From an uncultured Clostridium sp. (GTDB lineage: Bacteria > Bacillota > Clostridia > TANB77 > CAG-508): a stretch of DNA of 51,584 nucleotides. The first letter of the stretch is position 1. Each line of letters opens with the position of its first letter. The stretch covers positions 1 through 51,584 of the forward strand of contig CAMJCT010000010.1 in assembly GCA_946404215.1 (NCBI GenBank), in the 5' to 3' direction. Of the stretch, positions 18,760 through 30,400 are shown in pieces. The notes below the pieces were generated by a model. It was not told the DNA's origin and did no database searches. It was given only the letters and a program-made list of their open reading frames with translations. Made by a program: the position numbers and the translations under genes.

Positions 18760-21700
18760 CTAGTTCTCCACTTTTAGAACTTTTTTATTTATTAAATATA
18801 CTCCTATACCTACAATTGCTAAAACAGCAACTGTTAAAATAAAATAAGTAATTAATGCACCAGTACCAACGCTAATAATAACATCTGCATGAGCAATATC
18901 ATCCTCTCCTTCTTTTCTATTATTAGGTGTAGAATCCACGTCTAATATTCCCAAAGAATTCTCCGCTTTCGCTATTTCTGCAACATTACTTAATAACCCA
19001 GTATTAGCTTCTGTCATTACCTTTGTTAATGTCAAACTTACCTCTTTTGTTTCTCCTGGCTTTATTTCTTCACTTGCCAAACTTGAATTGTACAAATATT
19101 CTCCATTTTTACTCCACTGATTATTAGTAGAAGAATCATATTGAGTATCAGCAGGAATATAATCTACTATACTTTTTACAAAGCCTGGTACATCTCCAGT
19201 ATTTTTTACCTTTATAGCGTATTCTATTGTAACTTTAGAATTGTTCAAATGTTTAGAGTTTATTTCAATTTTTGCAAGTGTACTATCTTTAAATGAATAT
19301 TCTTTTGTTCCTTCATCATTTGCAACTGTTATCTTATTTATTACCTTAGTTAATTCTAAATCGAAAATTTCAGCTTTTACTAATCCCAAATCAATATTTG
19401 TTATATTTTTATTTACATCAATTATATCTGTAGTTGCACCCATTCCATTTTTATCAGTATTAGAAATAATTGCATCTGAATTATATTCCTCAGAAACCCC
19501 TTCTTTTTGGTACTCTGTTGGTTTATATTTATTTGTATCATATTCAAATACAACTATATACCTTCCTTCTGCTATTCCTTCAAGCTTATATTTGCCTTCA
19601 TTATTTGTTTCAGCAGATATTTCTATTCCATCTTTATCTTTTACATTATTTCCTAATTCATCTATTAATTTAACCCTAATTCCACCTAAAGTCTTACTAC
19701 TAGATGTTCTCTTTCCAGTTTTATCTTCATCTAACCATACTCTTCCTGATATTACAAAACCTTCTTTAGTGCTATCACTTTCAGTATCAGAATTATTGTT
19801 TTCACCATTGGTATTTTCACTACCTTCTTCATCTACTTTATTTTCATCTTCATCTTCATTATCTTCTTGACTATCTTCAACAGTAAAATCTATATCTTCT
19901 GGTTTCTCAGGTTCTCCTATAATCTCTTGGCTTATTTCTTCATTTTCTGGATTCTGGCCTTGCATATCACTCCAATCACCTTCTGCAATTTTATAACCTA
20001 AATCAACGCCGTCTGCTATTATATAGGAATTGTACATTAAATACACCACATTTGATATTCCTCTTTCAGAAGATACTATAACATCTTCTCCAATTTGAGT
20101 GGTTATTTTTATTTTCTTGCTTTGCTTTGCTGGCAAATCAGTTTTAATATTTAGCTCCATTTCATCTTGTAACTCGCCAGTTACATTTTTCGTGTATTCG
20201 ACCTCGTTATCATCCACAGTTACTTCAATTATTTCAACACAGTTTAACATTGAGCATACAATTTCTACATTATTTAAATCATCTACACATGTATTTTCTA
20301 CATCAATCTCATAATCTATATAATCCCCTGTAATTACTGTTCTTTCCTCATTATCTCTAGATGACTTTGAAGTAACTGTTACTTTTCCAGAAATATCTTC
20401 TATTTCTTTTGATATAATATTTGAATAATATTTTTCTTGGTTGACACTAATTTCCGCAGAAAATTCTGCTTTGTCTTCTTTCTTAGTTTTGTTCAAACAT
20501 TTTACATATACATTTATTGTCTTCTCTTCTCCAGCATTTATTTTGTCTATATTAGCAACCCCATCTTCTGATATTTCATTACTGTATGCTTGTGATATAG
20601 TTAATAACTCATTTGTGTTTATTTTAATTCCTACATTTTCTAATGTCTCTTCAGAATTATTCTTTACACTTAACTTATAAGCATATATAGATTTTGCTGT
20701 AAATGTTTCTACTTCATCCCCTGTCTTCTCTAAGGTTGCTACTATTTTCTCTGAGCTAGAACTTTCGCTACTTGCTCCCATTAGCATTTGCCTATTTATA
20801 GAATTATCTTTTACAACACTTATCTCCTGTGTAATTACTCCATTGTTTTCTATATTTACTGCATTTTCATTTGAATAACTAATTTCCATATTTTCTTTTT
20901 CATATTCAATTTGTTCATTTAGTGTTATGTCCGCATTTATAAGTATCTCTGTTCCATTTACTGCCTCTCCAGGATAATTTTTTTGTTCTCCTAATAGATT
21001 TATTTCTATATATTTAGTTCCATTTTCCTCTTTTATTCCTGAAATTCCTTTTTCTAAACCATTTAAGTATAAGGCTTTATACTTTGCATTTAATTGTGTT
21101 GTTTGTTTTGGAAGTGCTATTTTTATACATGGATTTTTATATAAATCTCTACTCTCATTGTCTGCCATTAAAGTAACTCTAAGTTCTACATTGTTAGTTT
21201 CACCTGCTACAAATGTAGTTTTATTAATACTTAATTTTGCAGATGTTTGTGTTTCTTTTAATGTCATTTGTTTAACTTGATTTTCTTCTCCATATGTTAT
21301 ACTATTTTCTATATTTGTTAATTCATTTATAGTACTTCTATCATATTGGCTCTCTATAATAGATTTTTCAACTTGGAAATTAATCATTCCTGCGCATATA
21401 GGAGTGCTAGTTTCAACATTTATCTTATATATATTTTCTGGAATTTTTATAACTATATTTCCATTTTCATCAGATTGAGTTTCTTTTGTAATATTTGCAA
21501 TTACATTTTGTTCTAAATCTTTTAATGTTAGATTTCCTTGTTCTCCTAAAACTTTTATAAATTCTTCTCTTTTTACTAAAACTTCTTTGTAAGTTATTTT
21601 TGACTCTTTTTTTGTGCTATTTGCAATATATAATGTTTCATTAAGAGTAAATTTGATATTTTTGTTTATTTTTGTTGTGTTTACATAGCTTTTTACATTT

Positions 21701-22800
21701 ATTTTATAGTTTCTCTCTTCTCCACTATATATCTTGCCCTTATATATTTCGTCTTCTTGTTGAATTAATTCGTAGCTTACAATACCATCTTCTTCTTTTT
21801 CTATGTTTGCTTGGCTATTAGATTTTAAAACTTTGTTATCATATGTAACTATTTCTTGTGCTACAGATACACTTGCCTGGTTTGTTAAATTACTATCTTC
21901 TGCATACACACATGTTACTACAAACTTATCTTTTGCATTTTTTTCGAAACCAATATTTCCGTCTTTATCTTTATTGTTCTCTATTTTTATATTCAATTTT
22001 GATTTTTGCTTATCTAAAACATAATTACTGCTTTCAAAAACTATATCAGGATTTGTAGCCGTTGTATCACGAGCTAATACATCTACACTCTCTATATTTT
22101 CTGGTAAACTTAATTCCAATTTACTGTCCTTCACAGGGTACATATTATTTTCAATATTTCCTGTTACCAATACTTGTAATATCCTTTTATTAGATCCATT
22201 TATTTCATATATCTTATTTGTCAGAATTTTTGTGTCTACTACACTTTTTATATCTTCTGGAGAAACAAATTTAACCCTTACCGAACTATAGCTAGCAATA
22301 CCATCTTGACCTTTACTATATGTGTATATACCTTCAAGCTTTACATTTGTTTCTTTATCTAAGCTTTCTGCACTTATTTTAGAATCGACTTTTGGCTTTA
22401 CTTGAAGCTCAAGTGTAATAGTTTTACCACTGTTAATCTGGTTCAAATACACTATATTTTCTTCTATACCACTAATATAATCATTTTGTGTATTTCCTAT
22501 TATACTAAAATTGCTATTTTCTAAACATACTTTTCCATTGAAATAGCCCTCTTTTAAAATAGATATATCCACATACATATTAAATTGCTCAGCATTTATA
22601 TTTTCACTTTGTTCAAATATTTTTGTACCACTTTCATCTTTAAAATATGCTTCTACTTTCACATTTTCATTTGTTGTAGATATTGCATCTATAGCAAAAC
22701 TTGCAAAATTTATACCAATAACAACAAAATCTGCCATGGTTAGCACAACTACTAAAACTAATGCTATAAATTTATCTACTGTTTTCTTTGCTATTTGCAT
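18760..22800 (-). CDS. Giant DUF11/SdrD-B surface protein A1
   Basis: 1346 residues. A signal/anchor helix (about 12-36, FIALVLVVVLTMADFVVIGI) is followed by a long series of beta-rich Ig-like and DUF11 (conserved repeat) domains. A very acidic linker (about 965-1012, rich in Glu/Asp/Asn) precedes an SdrD-B domain at about 1018-1115 (ISGRVWLDEDKTGKRT, then EGKYKLEGIAEGRYIVVFEY). A terminal DUF11 domain (VKNTGDVPGFVKSIVDYIP) comes next. The tail is DVIISVGTG, one transmembrane helix and INKKVLKVEN. It has the same layout as A2 (27490-32322). GGAGGAAAG precedes the ATG. First gene of the A1-B1 cassette. It probably projects from the cell wall; the ligand is unknown. Confidence 0.88.
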   Translation of the reverse strand: MQIAKKTVDKFIALVLVVVLTMADFVVIGINFASFAIDAISTTNENVKVEAYFKDESGTKIFEQSENINAEQFNMYVDISILKEGYFNGKVCLENSNFSIIGNTQNDYISGIEENIVYLNQINSGKTITLELQVKPKVDSKISAESLDKETNVKLEGIYTYSKGQDGIASYSSVRVKFVSPEDIKSVVDTKILTNKIYEINGSNKRILQVLVTGNIENNMYPVKDSKLELSLPENIESVDVLARDTTATNPDIVFESSNYVLDKQKSKLNIKIENNKDKDGNIGFEKNAKDKFVVTCVYAEDSNLTNQASVSVAQEIVTYDNKVLKSNSQANIEKEEDGIVSYELIQQEDEIYKGKIYSGEERNYKINVKSYVNTTKINKNIKFTLNETLYIANSTKKESKITYKEVLVKREEFIKVLGEQGNLTLKDLEQNVIANITKETQSDENGNIVIKIPENIYKINVETSTPICAGMINFQVEKSIIESQYDRSTINELTNIENSITYGEENQVKQMTLKETQTSAKLSINKTTFVAGETNNVELRVTLMADNESRDLYKNPCIKIALPKQTTQLNAKYKALYLNGLEKGISGIKEENGTKYIEINLLGEQKNYPGEAVNGTEILINADITLNEQIEYEKENMEISYSNENAVNIENNGVITQEISVVKDNSINRQMLMGASSESSSSEKIVATLEKTGDEVETFTAKSIYAYKLSVKNNSEETLENVGIKINTNELLTISQAYSNEISEDGVANIDKINAGEEKTINVYVKCLNKTKKEDKAEFSAEISVNQEKYYSNIISKEIEDISGKVTVTSKSSRDNEERTVITGDYIDYEIDVENTCVDDLNNVEIVCSMLNCVEIIEVTVDDNEVEYTKNVTGELQDEMELNIKTDLPAKQSKKIKITTQIGEDVIVSSERGISNVVYLMYNSYIIADGVDLGYKIAEGDWSDMQGQNPENEEISQEIIGEPEKPEDIDFTVEDSQEDNEDEDENKVDEEGSENTNGENNNSDTESDSTKEGFVISGRVWLDEDKTGKRTSSSKTLGGIRVKLIDELGNNVKDKDGIEISAETNNEGKYKLEGIAEGRYIVVFEYDTNKYKPTEYQKEGVSEEYNSDAIISNTDKNGMGATTDIIDVNKNITNIDLGLVKAEIFDLELTKVINKITVANDEGTKEYSFKDSTLAKIEINSKHLNNSKVTIEYAIKVKNTGDVPGFVKSIVDYIPADTQYDSSTNNQWSKNGEYLYNSSLASEEIKPGETKEVSLTLTKVMTEANTGLLSNVAEIAKAENSLGILDVDSTPNNRKEGEDDIAHADVIISVGTGALITYFILTVAVLAIVGIGVYLINKKVLKVEN

Positions 22801-22842
22801 TTACTTTCCTCCATCACAATATAAATAATTATTTCTTAATAT

Positions 22843-22871
22843 ATTTTAGATGTAATAAAAAATTAAAGCAA
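22843..22871 (-). promoter_or_regulatory. Probable promoter of the A1-B1 cassette
   Basis: Minus-strand TTGCTT (22871-22866), 17-bp spacer, TAAAAT (22848-22843), 43 bp upstream of the A1 start. The 363-bp gap 22801-23163 also holds the Spo0A-like box (23012), an inverted repeat TTACA-N4-TGTAA near 22970 and the terminator of B2. Confidence 0.55.
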
Positions 22872-23011
22872 TATAAGTTTTTTCCATATTTATAGACTTT
22901 TCTTTTCTAGCCTTGCGGAAATACATTCAAGCTTTTTTTAAACTTTTTCTTTAAAATTTCATTACATTTTTGTAACAATTAAATAGCAAATTTTAAAATT
23001 TTTTTATCAAA

Positions 23012-23020
23012 TTCGACAAA
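23012..23020 (-). promoter_or_regulatory. Spo0A-box-like site upstream of the A1-B1 cassette
   Basis: On the minus strand TTTGTCGAA, containing the full TGTCGAA Spo0A consensus, about 140 bp upstream of the proposed -35 of the A1 promoter. That distance is long for direct activation, so function is uncertain. Confidence 0.45.
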
Positions 23021-23104
23021 TCCCTTATTTGCGTAAGATTTTATCAACTTTTTATAATTTTCATAAAATATCTATCTTATAACAAAAAATAAATGACTAA
23101 AAAC

Positions 23105-23140
23105 CAAAGAAAAAGAAGTGCTCTATTTTCATAGAACACT
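23105..23140 (-). terminator. Terminator of the upstream A2-B2 cassette
   Basis: Minus-strand stem AGTGTTCTAT/ATAGAGCACT (10 bp with one G-T pair) closed by a GAAA tetraloop, followed by TCTTTTTC. It starts 24 bp after the B2 stop codon. Confidence 0.85.
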
Positions 23141-23163
23141 CCCCTTTAATATTTACTTAAATA

Positions 23164-26100
23164 TTATTTATTTAGTACTTTCTTTTTAATTAAAACCACT
23201 CCTGCACCCAATATAATTAATGTACTTAATCCTAAAACAATTGTTAATGCATAATCTCTATTTTCACCTGTTGGAGGTGTTATCATAACTCTTTCAGCAT
23301 TATCATATAATCTAGATGTTCTTGGAGTTATTCTTCTTATTCCCTTAGAATTTGACTCTACTTTTGTTATTTCAACACTATTGTTTAAATCAATTTCATC
23401 TGAATTTGCTAACAATTTTGATGTGTATAAATTAACTGTATTTGATTCACCAGGTTTAAGCTCTTTTTCTAAGTTTGCATTATGTAATATTGTTTTATCT
23501 GCTGACTGCGTCTCTCTAATACGTTTTAATATTTCTGTTGTAGCTGTTTTAATTTCTTCTGAATAATCTTCATAGAAAGATTCATATCCTTTAAGTTGTT
23601 TAATAAATCCTTTCTCGTCTGTAGTTGTTGAACTATACTCTACTATGTATTTATCAACTATTGGTTCTGTTACTTCTGTACTATATTGCTCAGAAGTCTT
23701 AATTTCCCAACCAACATTCTCTTCTTGCTTAGCTGTATCTAAAACTTGTCCTCCTCCTAAGTAGTCATACACTCCTTTTGGTGTAATAGTAACTATATTT
23801 CCTTTTTTAGTACCATATTTATAATATTCTTCAGAATCATAAGTTATCTCACTATTATTCTTTACATTTATTGTATATTCAATTTGCACTGTTGCACCTT
23901 GTATTAATTCAGAATCTATTTCTGACTTAATAAATCCATATAGATTTTTATCTGAAACTGGCTCATATGTTACACCTTTTGTTGCTGTTCCTTTTAGCTC
24001 TCCATTTTCAATTTTTGCATCAACCACTGTTTGTCCATTTGCTAATGTAATTTTTACAGCTGTTGCATTTTTTGAAATATCTAATTGTTGTCTTGCTCTT
24101 TCTACTATACCAAAGTCTACATTTTTAACTAAGAATTCAATCTTGTCTATTCCAGATGTAATATTCTCGTTAGATAACTCTATTCCAAATTCCATAAGAG
24201 GTGTTGTTGAATCCATTGTTGTAATTTCTGGATGTTCTCCAGAGTCTATTTGAGTTCTTATGTCGTAATTATCAATTGCGTCTGAATATCTTGTATCTAT
24301 ATTTTTTGCATACCATTTAGAGTCTGTTTGTCTTCCTTCTTCTTTATAAATTGTTCCTTTATAATCAATTACAGTATAAGTTTTATCTTCCCATGTATAT
24401 ACAATATAGTATTTTCCTGGCTTAAATCCAGATAGTTCAAAAGATCCATCTTCTTTAGTCTTAGTAGACATTTCAACAGTTCCATCTTCTTTAACTAATT
24501 TTACTGTTACTCCTTCAATTGTTTCTTCTCCATCAGTATATACACCATCTCCTAGTCTTTCTTCTCCAACTTTTAACTGTGCATCTGTCTTGTCTAAGAA
24601 TACTGTACCTGCAATCTTTCTAGCATTTGCTAATTCTAGTATTAATGCTGGTGCTGCATCTGTATCATCTTCGTAAGTATCTCTATTTCCTGGAATTGCA
24701 TTTCCTGGTCTAGAATCTTTATCTATTCCTGCATATAATGCTCCATCATAATATGTTGCATAAGAATTAATTTCAACTACATTGTCTAATAATATTTTGT
24801 CTTTAATTTTTTCTCCATTAGCATCAAACATTATGCTTCCAATTGATTCTTTGTCTAAACTAAATTGTACATAAATATATTTTTCTTTTTGAGGATCTAT
24901 TGTTGTATTTGTAGTTATTACAGTTTTTTTGTATTTATCATTATAAGATTCATCAGTATGTGCAATTGAAGATCCTTTAATCTTTCCGTCTTCTCCAACT
25001 TCTGTGCCTACTGCTACCAATATATATCTTGAATCATAGTAATCAACCATGTTATTAACTATTGCTGTCAAGCTTGTAGCTTCATTTTTTATTGCTATTT
25101 TATATGTAATGTATGCTTTTAATTCTTTAGTCTTATCGCTCTCGTTTTTATAGTCATAATCAGATTTATAAACAGCTCTTGAATATGTTTGTGAACCATA
25201 TTTTTCTCCAAATTTAACACCTGCATTAAATCCATCTGAATATTCTCCTCCATTTACAAATCTTGATGCATATTTATACATATGTTCATATCCATTTACT
25301 GTAATTATTACATTGTCTATATCTTTTACTACTGATAAATCTGGCATTTCTCTTTCATATAAACCTAGATTAATATTTTTAATTTCTGTCATTCCTGATG
25401 TGTATTTATCTTTTATGTTTAATCCTGCTTCTGATGTAGTTGAAGTAATTTTGAATTTATCACCATTTGTTAATGTAGATTTATGGTCTTTATAACTATA
25501 TTCCAATGATGTTCCCTCTATTTTTGTATCTTTTGTTATTTCATTAAATTTATTATTAAATGTTGTTCTAGCATTTCCTTCTACTGCTTTTGAACCATTA
25601 TCTTTGTCCAAATGTGGTATTACATTAGAATATGTTAAACCACTATATTCAAATTCAATAGTATAACCAGCTAACTTTTCAACTTCTACATCTTTAAACG
25701 TATATGCTCCATTTTGGTTTGTTTTTGTTTCTGCAACAACCTTATTATTGTATTTTAATCTTACAATTATATCTTTTAACAATTCATCATTATTATCATA
25801 ATCATTATCTTTATATAGGTTGTTTCTTACAGATTGCTTTCCTGATTGGTTATCTTTCCATACATATCCAGAAAGTTTTATTAATTCTGGTTCGTTTGGG
25901 GCTTCAAGCTCTTTAGTTTTATCTATTTCAACATTTGTTGCAAATCCGTCTTTTGAAATTTTATATCCATAATTTGGGTTTTTAGTTTCATATGCTTTAT
26001 ATGTTCCAACTATTAAGTCTTTAACTGTAAATTCACCATTTTTATCTGTAATAAATTCTGTTGCATCTTTTTGGTTATCAACATATTTTACTTCTTTATT

Positions 26101-27471
26101 TTTTCCCTCTAGTTTAACATATTTTTTTGTTTCTTCATTTCTTATATAGAAACCAACCCCAGCTAGCTTTTTCTTTGTGTTGTTTTTGTCTACTTTTATA
26201 ACTTTAAGATTTCCCACTGTCTTTTTGTTTGGTATTTTTAGTTCTGCAGTCTTATCAATAACAACATTCTTTTCTTTTCCATCTTTTGAAATTACATATC
26301 CATAATTTGGGTTTTTGTCTTCATATGCTACATATGTTCCTGGTATAAGGTTTTTAATACTAATTTCACCTTTTGAATCTGTTTTAAATAGTGTGGCTTT
26401 ATCCTTACCTACATAAGATACTTTTCCGTTTTCTTGTTTAACATAACTATCTATATTTTTATTTTTTATATAAAATGTTACATTTGCAAGTTTTACCTCT
26501 TGATGCTTTTCATCAACTTTTATAACTTTAAGATGTCCAAAATATGTTTTATCATAATTAAATTCATATTCTCTTTTTTCTTCACTAGTTCCTGGCGTAT
26601 ATTCTATTAAATTTTGGTATTGCTCTTCTGCACATTTCCAAAACTTAATAGTAACACTTCTTTTGGTTGTTGTATTTGCAATTTTAACTGATTTAATTTT
26701 TGTTGAACCATCTGTAGGTACTTTTATACTAACATAAAACTCATTTCCAGATTTCACATCTGAAATATTTGAATAACTCTGATATGTGTTAGTATTAACT
26801 TTCTTTTCTAACTTTGCTATGCTAGCTTTTGTATTTTTATCAGTTATAATATCTATTCCAGATAATTTTCCAGAAAATTCATATTTAAATGGACCAACTC
26901 TTAAATATACTTGGTTATTTTCCTTATATGATGTAACTGCTAATTTATCTTTGTTTGTTTTATCTACAGTTTCTGAGTCTTTGTAAGTATCTGCATATTT
27001 CTCTGCATCAGTTTGCAATTCAGGTGTATACTTTCCTGGTGAATTGCTAACAAAGTCCTTTGGTATCCCATATTGTATACCTACTTCATTTATCCATCCT
27101 CTTAAGCAATTCCATATTGCATTTTGTATGTCTGATTTATAAACATCATTTACAGTTGTCCAGTTACCCTTTTCTCCTTCTGTTAATATATATTGTAATT
27201 TTGCATTATGCCATTTTTCTACTGTTTTTCCATTACCAGTAGATTTATTCCCTACAATTTTTATCTCTGCTATGTTAGTATACTTTGCAGAATAATAATC
27301 ATACAAATGTTGCTCTTTTTCTGCACAAAGAAATTTTTCATATAATAAAGTATGCAAATTAAAATACGCTGTTTCTCCAGTTTTTCCTTCTACCTGCATA
27401 AAACTCTGCCCTAATAAAAGTATTGCTAACATTAATATACCAATAACTGTTATTCTTTTTATTTTACTCAT
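23164..27471 (-). CDS. Thioester (TQXA)/Cna-B/SdrD-B surface protein B2
   Basis: 1435 residues, intact. A signal peptide (about 1-29) is followed by a thioester-type domain with Cys49 (YEKFLCAEKE) and Gln116 (SDIQNAIWNCL), the QxAIW motif of TQXA domains. Two SpaA/Cna-B modules follow (about 313-415 and 421-530), starting LKVIKVD and ending GTY(V/K)AYE, the Lys and Glu expected for intramolecular isopeptide bonds. An SdrD-B domain lies at about 534-640 and a DUF11-like domain around 780-930. A second SdrD-B (about 953-1050, IAGTVFLDKTDAQLKVG) precedes further Ig-like regions. The tail is ITPPTGENRDY (about 1398), a membrane helix and KKKVLNK. GGAAAGGAGG precedes the ATG, 18 bp after A2. Probably a wall-linked adhesin able to bind its target covalently; the target is unknown. 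Confidence 0.9.
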   Translation of the reverse strand: MSKIKRITVIGILMLAILLLGQSFMQVEGKTGETAYFNLHTLLYEKFLCAEKEQHLYDYYSAKYTNIAEIKIVGNKSTGNGKTVEKWHNAKLQYILTEGEKGNWTTVNDVYKSDIQNAIWNCLRGWINEVGIQYGIPKDFVSNSPGKYTPELQTDAEKYADTYKDSETVDKTNKDKLAVTSYKENNQVYLRVGPFKYEFSGKLSGIDIITDKNTKASIAKLEKKVNTNTYQSYSNISDVKSGNEFYVSIKVPTDGSTKIKSVKIANTTTKRSVTIKFWKCAEEQYQNLIEYTPGTSEEKREYEFNYDKTYFGHLKVIKVDEKHQEVKLANVTFYIKNKNIDSYVKQENGKVSYVGKDKATLFKTDSKGEISIKNLIPGTYVAYEDKNPNYGYVISKDGKEKNVVIDKTAELKIPNKKTVGNLKVIKVDKNNTKKKLAGVGFYIRNEETKKYVKLEGKNKEVKYVDNQKDATEFITDKNGEFTVKDLIVGTYKAYETKNPNYGYKISKDGFATNVEIDKTKELEAPNEPELIKLSGYVWKDNQSGKQSVRNNLYKDNDYDNNDELLKDIIVRLKYNNKVVAETKTNQNGAYTFKDVEVEKLAGYTIEFEYSGLTYSNVIPHLDKDNGSKAVEGNARTTFNNKFNEITKDTKIEGTSLEYSYKDHKSTLTNGDKFKITSTTSEAGLNIKDKYTSGMTEIKNINLGLYEREMPDLSVVKDIDNVIITVNGYEHMYKYASRFVNGGEYSDGFNAGVKFGEKYGSQTYSRAVYKSDYDYKNESDKTKELKAYITYKIAIKNEATSLTAIVNNMVDYYDSRYILVAVGTEVGEDGKIKGSSIAHTDESYNDKYKKTVITTNTTIDPQKEKYIYVQFSLDKESIGSIMFDANGEKIKDKILLDNVVEINSYATYYDGALYAGIDKDSRPGNAIPGNRDTYEDDTDAAPALILELANARKIAGTVFLDKTDAQLKVGEERLGDGVYTDGEETIEGVTVKLVKEDGTVEMSTKTKEDGSFELSGFKPGKYYIVYTWEDKTYTVIDYKGTIYKEEGRQTDSKWYAKNIDTRYSDAIDNYDIRTQIDSGEHPEITTMDSTTPLMEFGIELSNENITSGIDKIEFLVKNVDFGIVERARQQLDISKNATAVKITLANGQTVVDAKIENGELKGTATKGVTYEPVSDKNLYGFIKSEIDSELIQGATVQIEYTINVKNNSEITYDSEEYYKYGTKKGNIVTITPKGVYDYLGGGQVLDTAKQEENVGWEIKTSEQYSTEVTEPIVDKYIVEYSSTTTDEKGFIKQLKGYESFYEDYSEEIKTATTEILKRIRETQSADKTILHNANLEKELKPGESNTVNLYTSKLLANSDEIDLNNSVEITKVESNSKGIRRITPRTSRLYDNAERVMITPPTGENRDYALTIVLGLSTLIILGAGVVLIKKKVLNK

Positions 27472-27489
27472 TTTTTCTCCTCCTTTCCT

Positions 27490-30400
27490 CTATATTTTAT
27501 ATTCGCTTTTATTTTTACTTTTATTTTTTATTATAATATATCCTGTAACTCCTAATATTGCCATTACTACAACAAATATTGTTACATATACTTCTCCACC
27601 TGTTTTTAATCCTAATATAACATCTGCTGAACCATAGTCGGCTTCGTCTTTAGCTTTATTTCCAGAAATTGATTTTGTATCTTTTATTCCTAAATCGTTG
27701 TAGCTTTCTGCTATTTCTGCAGTATTATTAATTAATCCTGTATTATTTTCAGTCATAGATTTTGTTAGTGTTATTTTTATAGATTTTGATTGACCTGCTG
27801 AAATTTTCTCGTTTGCTAAACTTGTATTGTATACATTTTCTCCTGTTTGATACCAGTCTTTATTTAATTCTGAACTAAATTTTAGAGTTTTTGGCATGTA
27901 ATCTACTATTTTTCTAACATATCCATCAACTTCTCCTATATTAGTAACTTTAATTTCGTATTCTATAATAACTGTAGCTCCATTAATATTTTTTCCATCT
28001 AATTCTGCTTTAGCTATTGTTGCATCTGTGTATTCTTTTATTGTAGTTCCTTTTGCATCTTGAATTAATATTCTTGTAACATATTTGTCAAGTTTAAATG
28101 CAAAATCTTTTAATTCAACAAATCCAATGTTTATATCAGAAATATTGTTGTTATTTATTTCTATTATATCTGTTGCTGTTACTTGTTGTTTTTCATTATC
28201 TATGAATAATTCTGTTGTCATTGCATTGGAATTTTTACTTTCTTCTACTTCTGACACTTTATATTTTGTTATAGCATATTTTGTTTTATCGTAGTCAAAT
28301 AATACTAAATATTTACCACTTTGAATATTATCTAATACATAAATTCCATTTTCATTAGTTGTAGCTTCTAATATATTTCCTGATGAATCCTTTTCTAAGC
28401 TATTTGTCTGTATATTTAATAATGTAACTTTTACATTATCTAATGTTTTTTCATTGCTTTCTCTTTGTCCATTAGCATTTTCATCAAACCATGCAACACC
28501 TGTTATTATGTTGTTTTCTACGTTTGTATCGTCAGTTGATGGTTCTTTTTCATCTTCGTCATCAGTTTTATTTATATCATTTTGGTCTTCTACTTGTATA
28601 ATACTGTTAATAGATTCAGTTGTGGCAATTGTTTCATCTAAAAACTCTGCATATGCAACATTTGTTATTGCTTGTGCTCTAGTTATTTCTACTGAGTATT
28701 TTACAATTGTTTCTATTTTTATTATTGATTCTGTTCCTGCTTTTAAATTGCAGTAAATTGATATGTTATTAGCATCTTTTAACTCTTCTATTTCTTTATC
28801 GTCAAATAATACTTTTTCTACATTTAAGTAATTTGGAATTATATCTCTTACTACTACTCCATTTACTTCTTCTGCACCATTATTTTTAACTTTTATTGTA
28901 TATACAATACTGTCTCCTGATTTTACATATTGATTTTGCTTATCTGAAGTCATACTTAAACTTATATTTGCCTTCTTTATGCTGTTTGAAATTACATTAG
29001 ATTTATATTGAGTATTACTACTTGCTACTTCAACAGAAAACTCTGATTTTGTAGAGTTTTCTACCTTTCCTATAGACATATTATAAGCTACTACTTTTAC
29101 TTCTCCTGGCTCTAATTTACCAATATTAATGTTTTCACTATATTCTAGTTTTTCAGATTCAACATTAGATTCTACAATATTTTCTCCTGTTTCTATTCCT
29201 GTTAAATCCTTCATTCCTGTTAATAAAGTTGTTCCTTCTACTTTCATATTATTTGGTACACTTGTCTTTACAGTTACATTGTTTTGTACTTTGTTAGATA
29301 TATTTTCTACAATTGCAAAATATTTTACATTTCCAGTCTCGTATAAATCTATATTTCTATCTGTTACTCTTTTTACAGTTACTCTTAAAGCTCCAACAGC
29401 TGTTTTTAGTTTTGATTCATTTGTTTTTTTAGTAACATCTCCATATTGTGTTTCAACTATATTTGATATTGTTGTATTTTCATTTACATTGTTATTTACT
29501 CTTACTTCATATTCTTTTGAAACAACTTTTCCAACTGGAATATCTTCTATTGTTGCTTCAATAGTCCTATTATCTAACTCTTTATAGTAAGAAGTTCCTG
29601 TATACTCATAATTATCTTGTGGTTTTACTAAAGTTGTTCCATCTGGCACATTAGCCTTAACTTTTACATCTTTAACATTTTCGCTTCCTGTATTTGATAT
29701 CTCAACTTTATATTTAATTACTTCTCCTACTTTAACTATTCCATTTTGCTCTACTGGTTCTTTTCCCACTAAAGTATTTAATTTAGCTTCTAATACAGGC
29801 CCTACTCCTGTTTCTAGTACAATTTTAGTTGAGTTTATTTCACTATTTGTTCCAGATATTCCATCTGTATATTTTACTGTATATTCTAATTCTGACTTTT
29901 TATTATATTCTAATAATTCAGGTACTTCGAATTTGTAATTTCCTTTTACACTTGTTTGTTTATCTAAACTTGATATTACTATTAAATACTTCTTAACTTT
30001 AGAATTGTCCTCAATTTGGTTTTTCCATCCATTTGAAGATATTTTAATATCATCTGTTGCATCTTCATTTTCTGTATAATATACTTGTGCTCCCTCAATT
30101 CCTTCTATACTTATAGGCGCTACAATTTTTATGCCAGAATTGCTGTTTTTACTGTCTGTTGGTAGTATTCCCATTACTCTTATGTCTTTTATTTGATTTT
30201 GGTTATTATTTATTATTTCTATGTCTGCCTGTAATTGTTTTGCTTCTGCTCCTCTTTGCAATGTAATGCTTCTTGCCTCGTCTTCGCCTATAGTCTCTAT
30301 ATTTAACTCTCTTATACCACTAACTGCTGTGACACTTTTTGGTGCTACAACATTTACATCTCTTTTGTCAGTAACTGTCTTTTCACCATTTGTGCATTCC

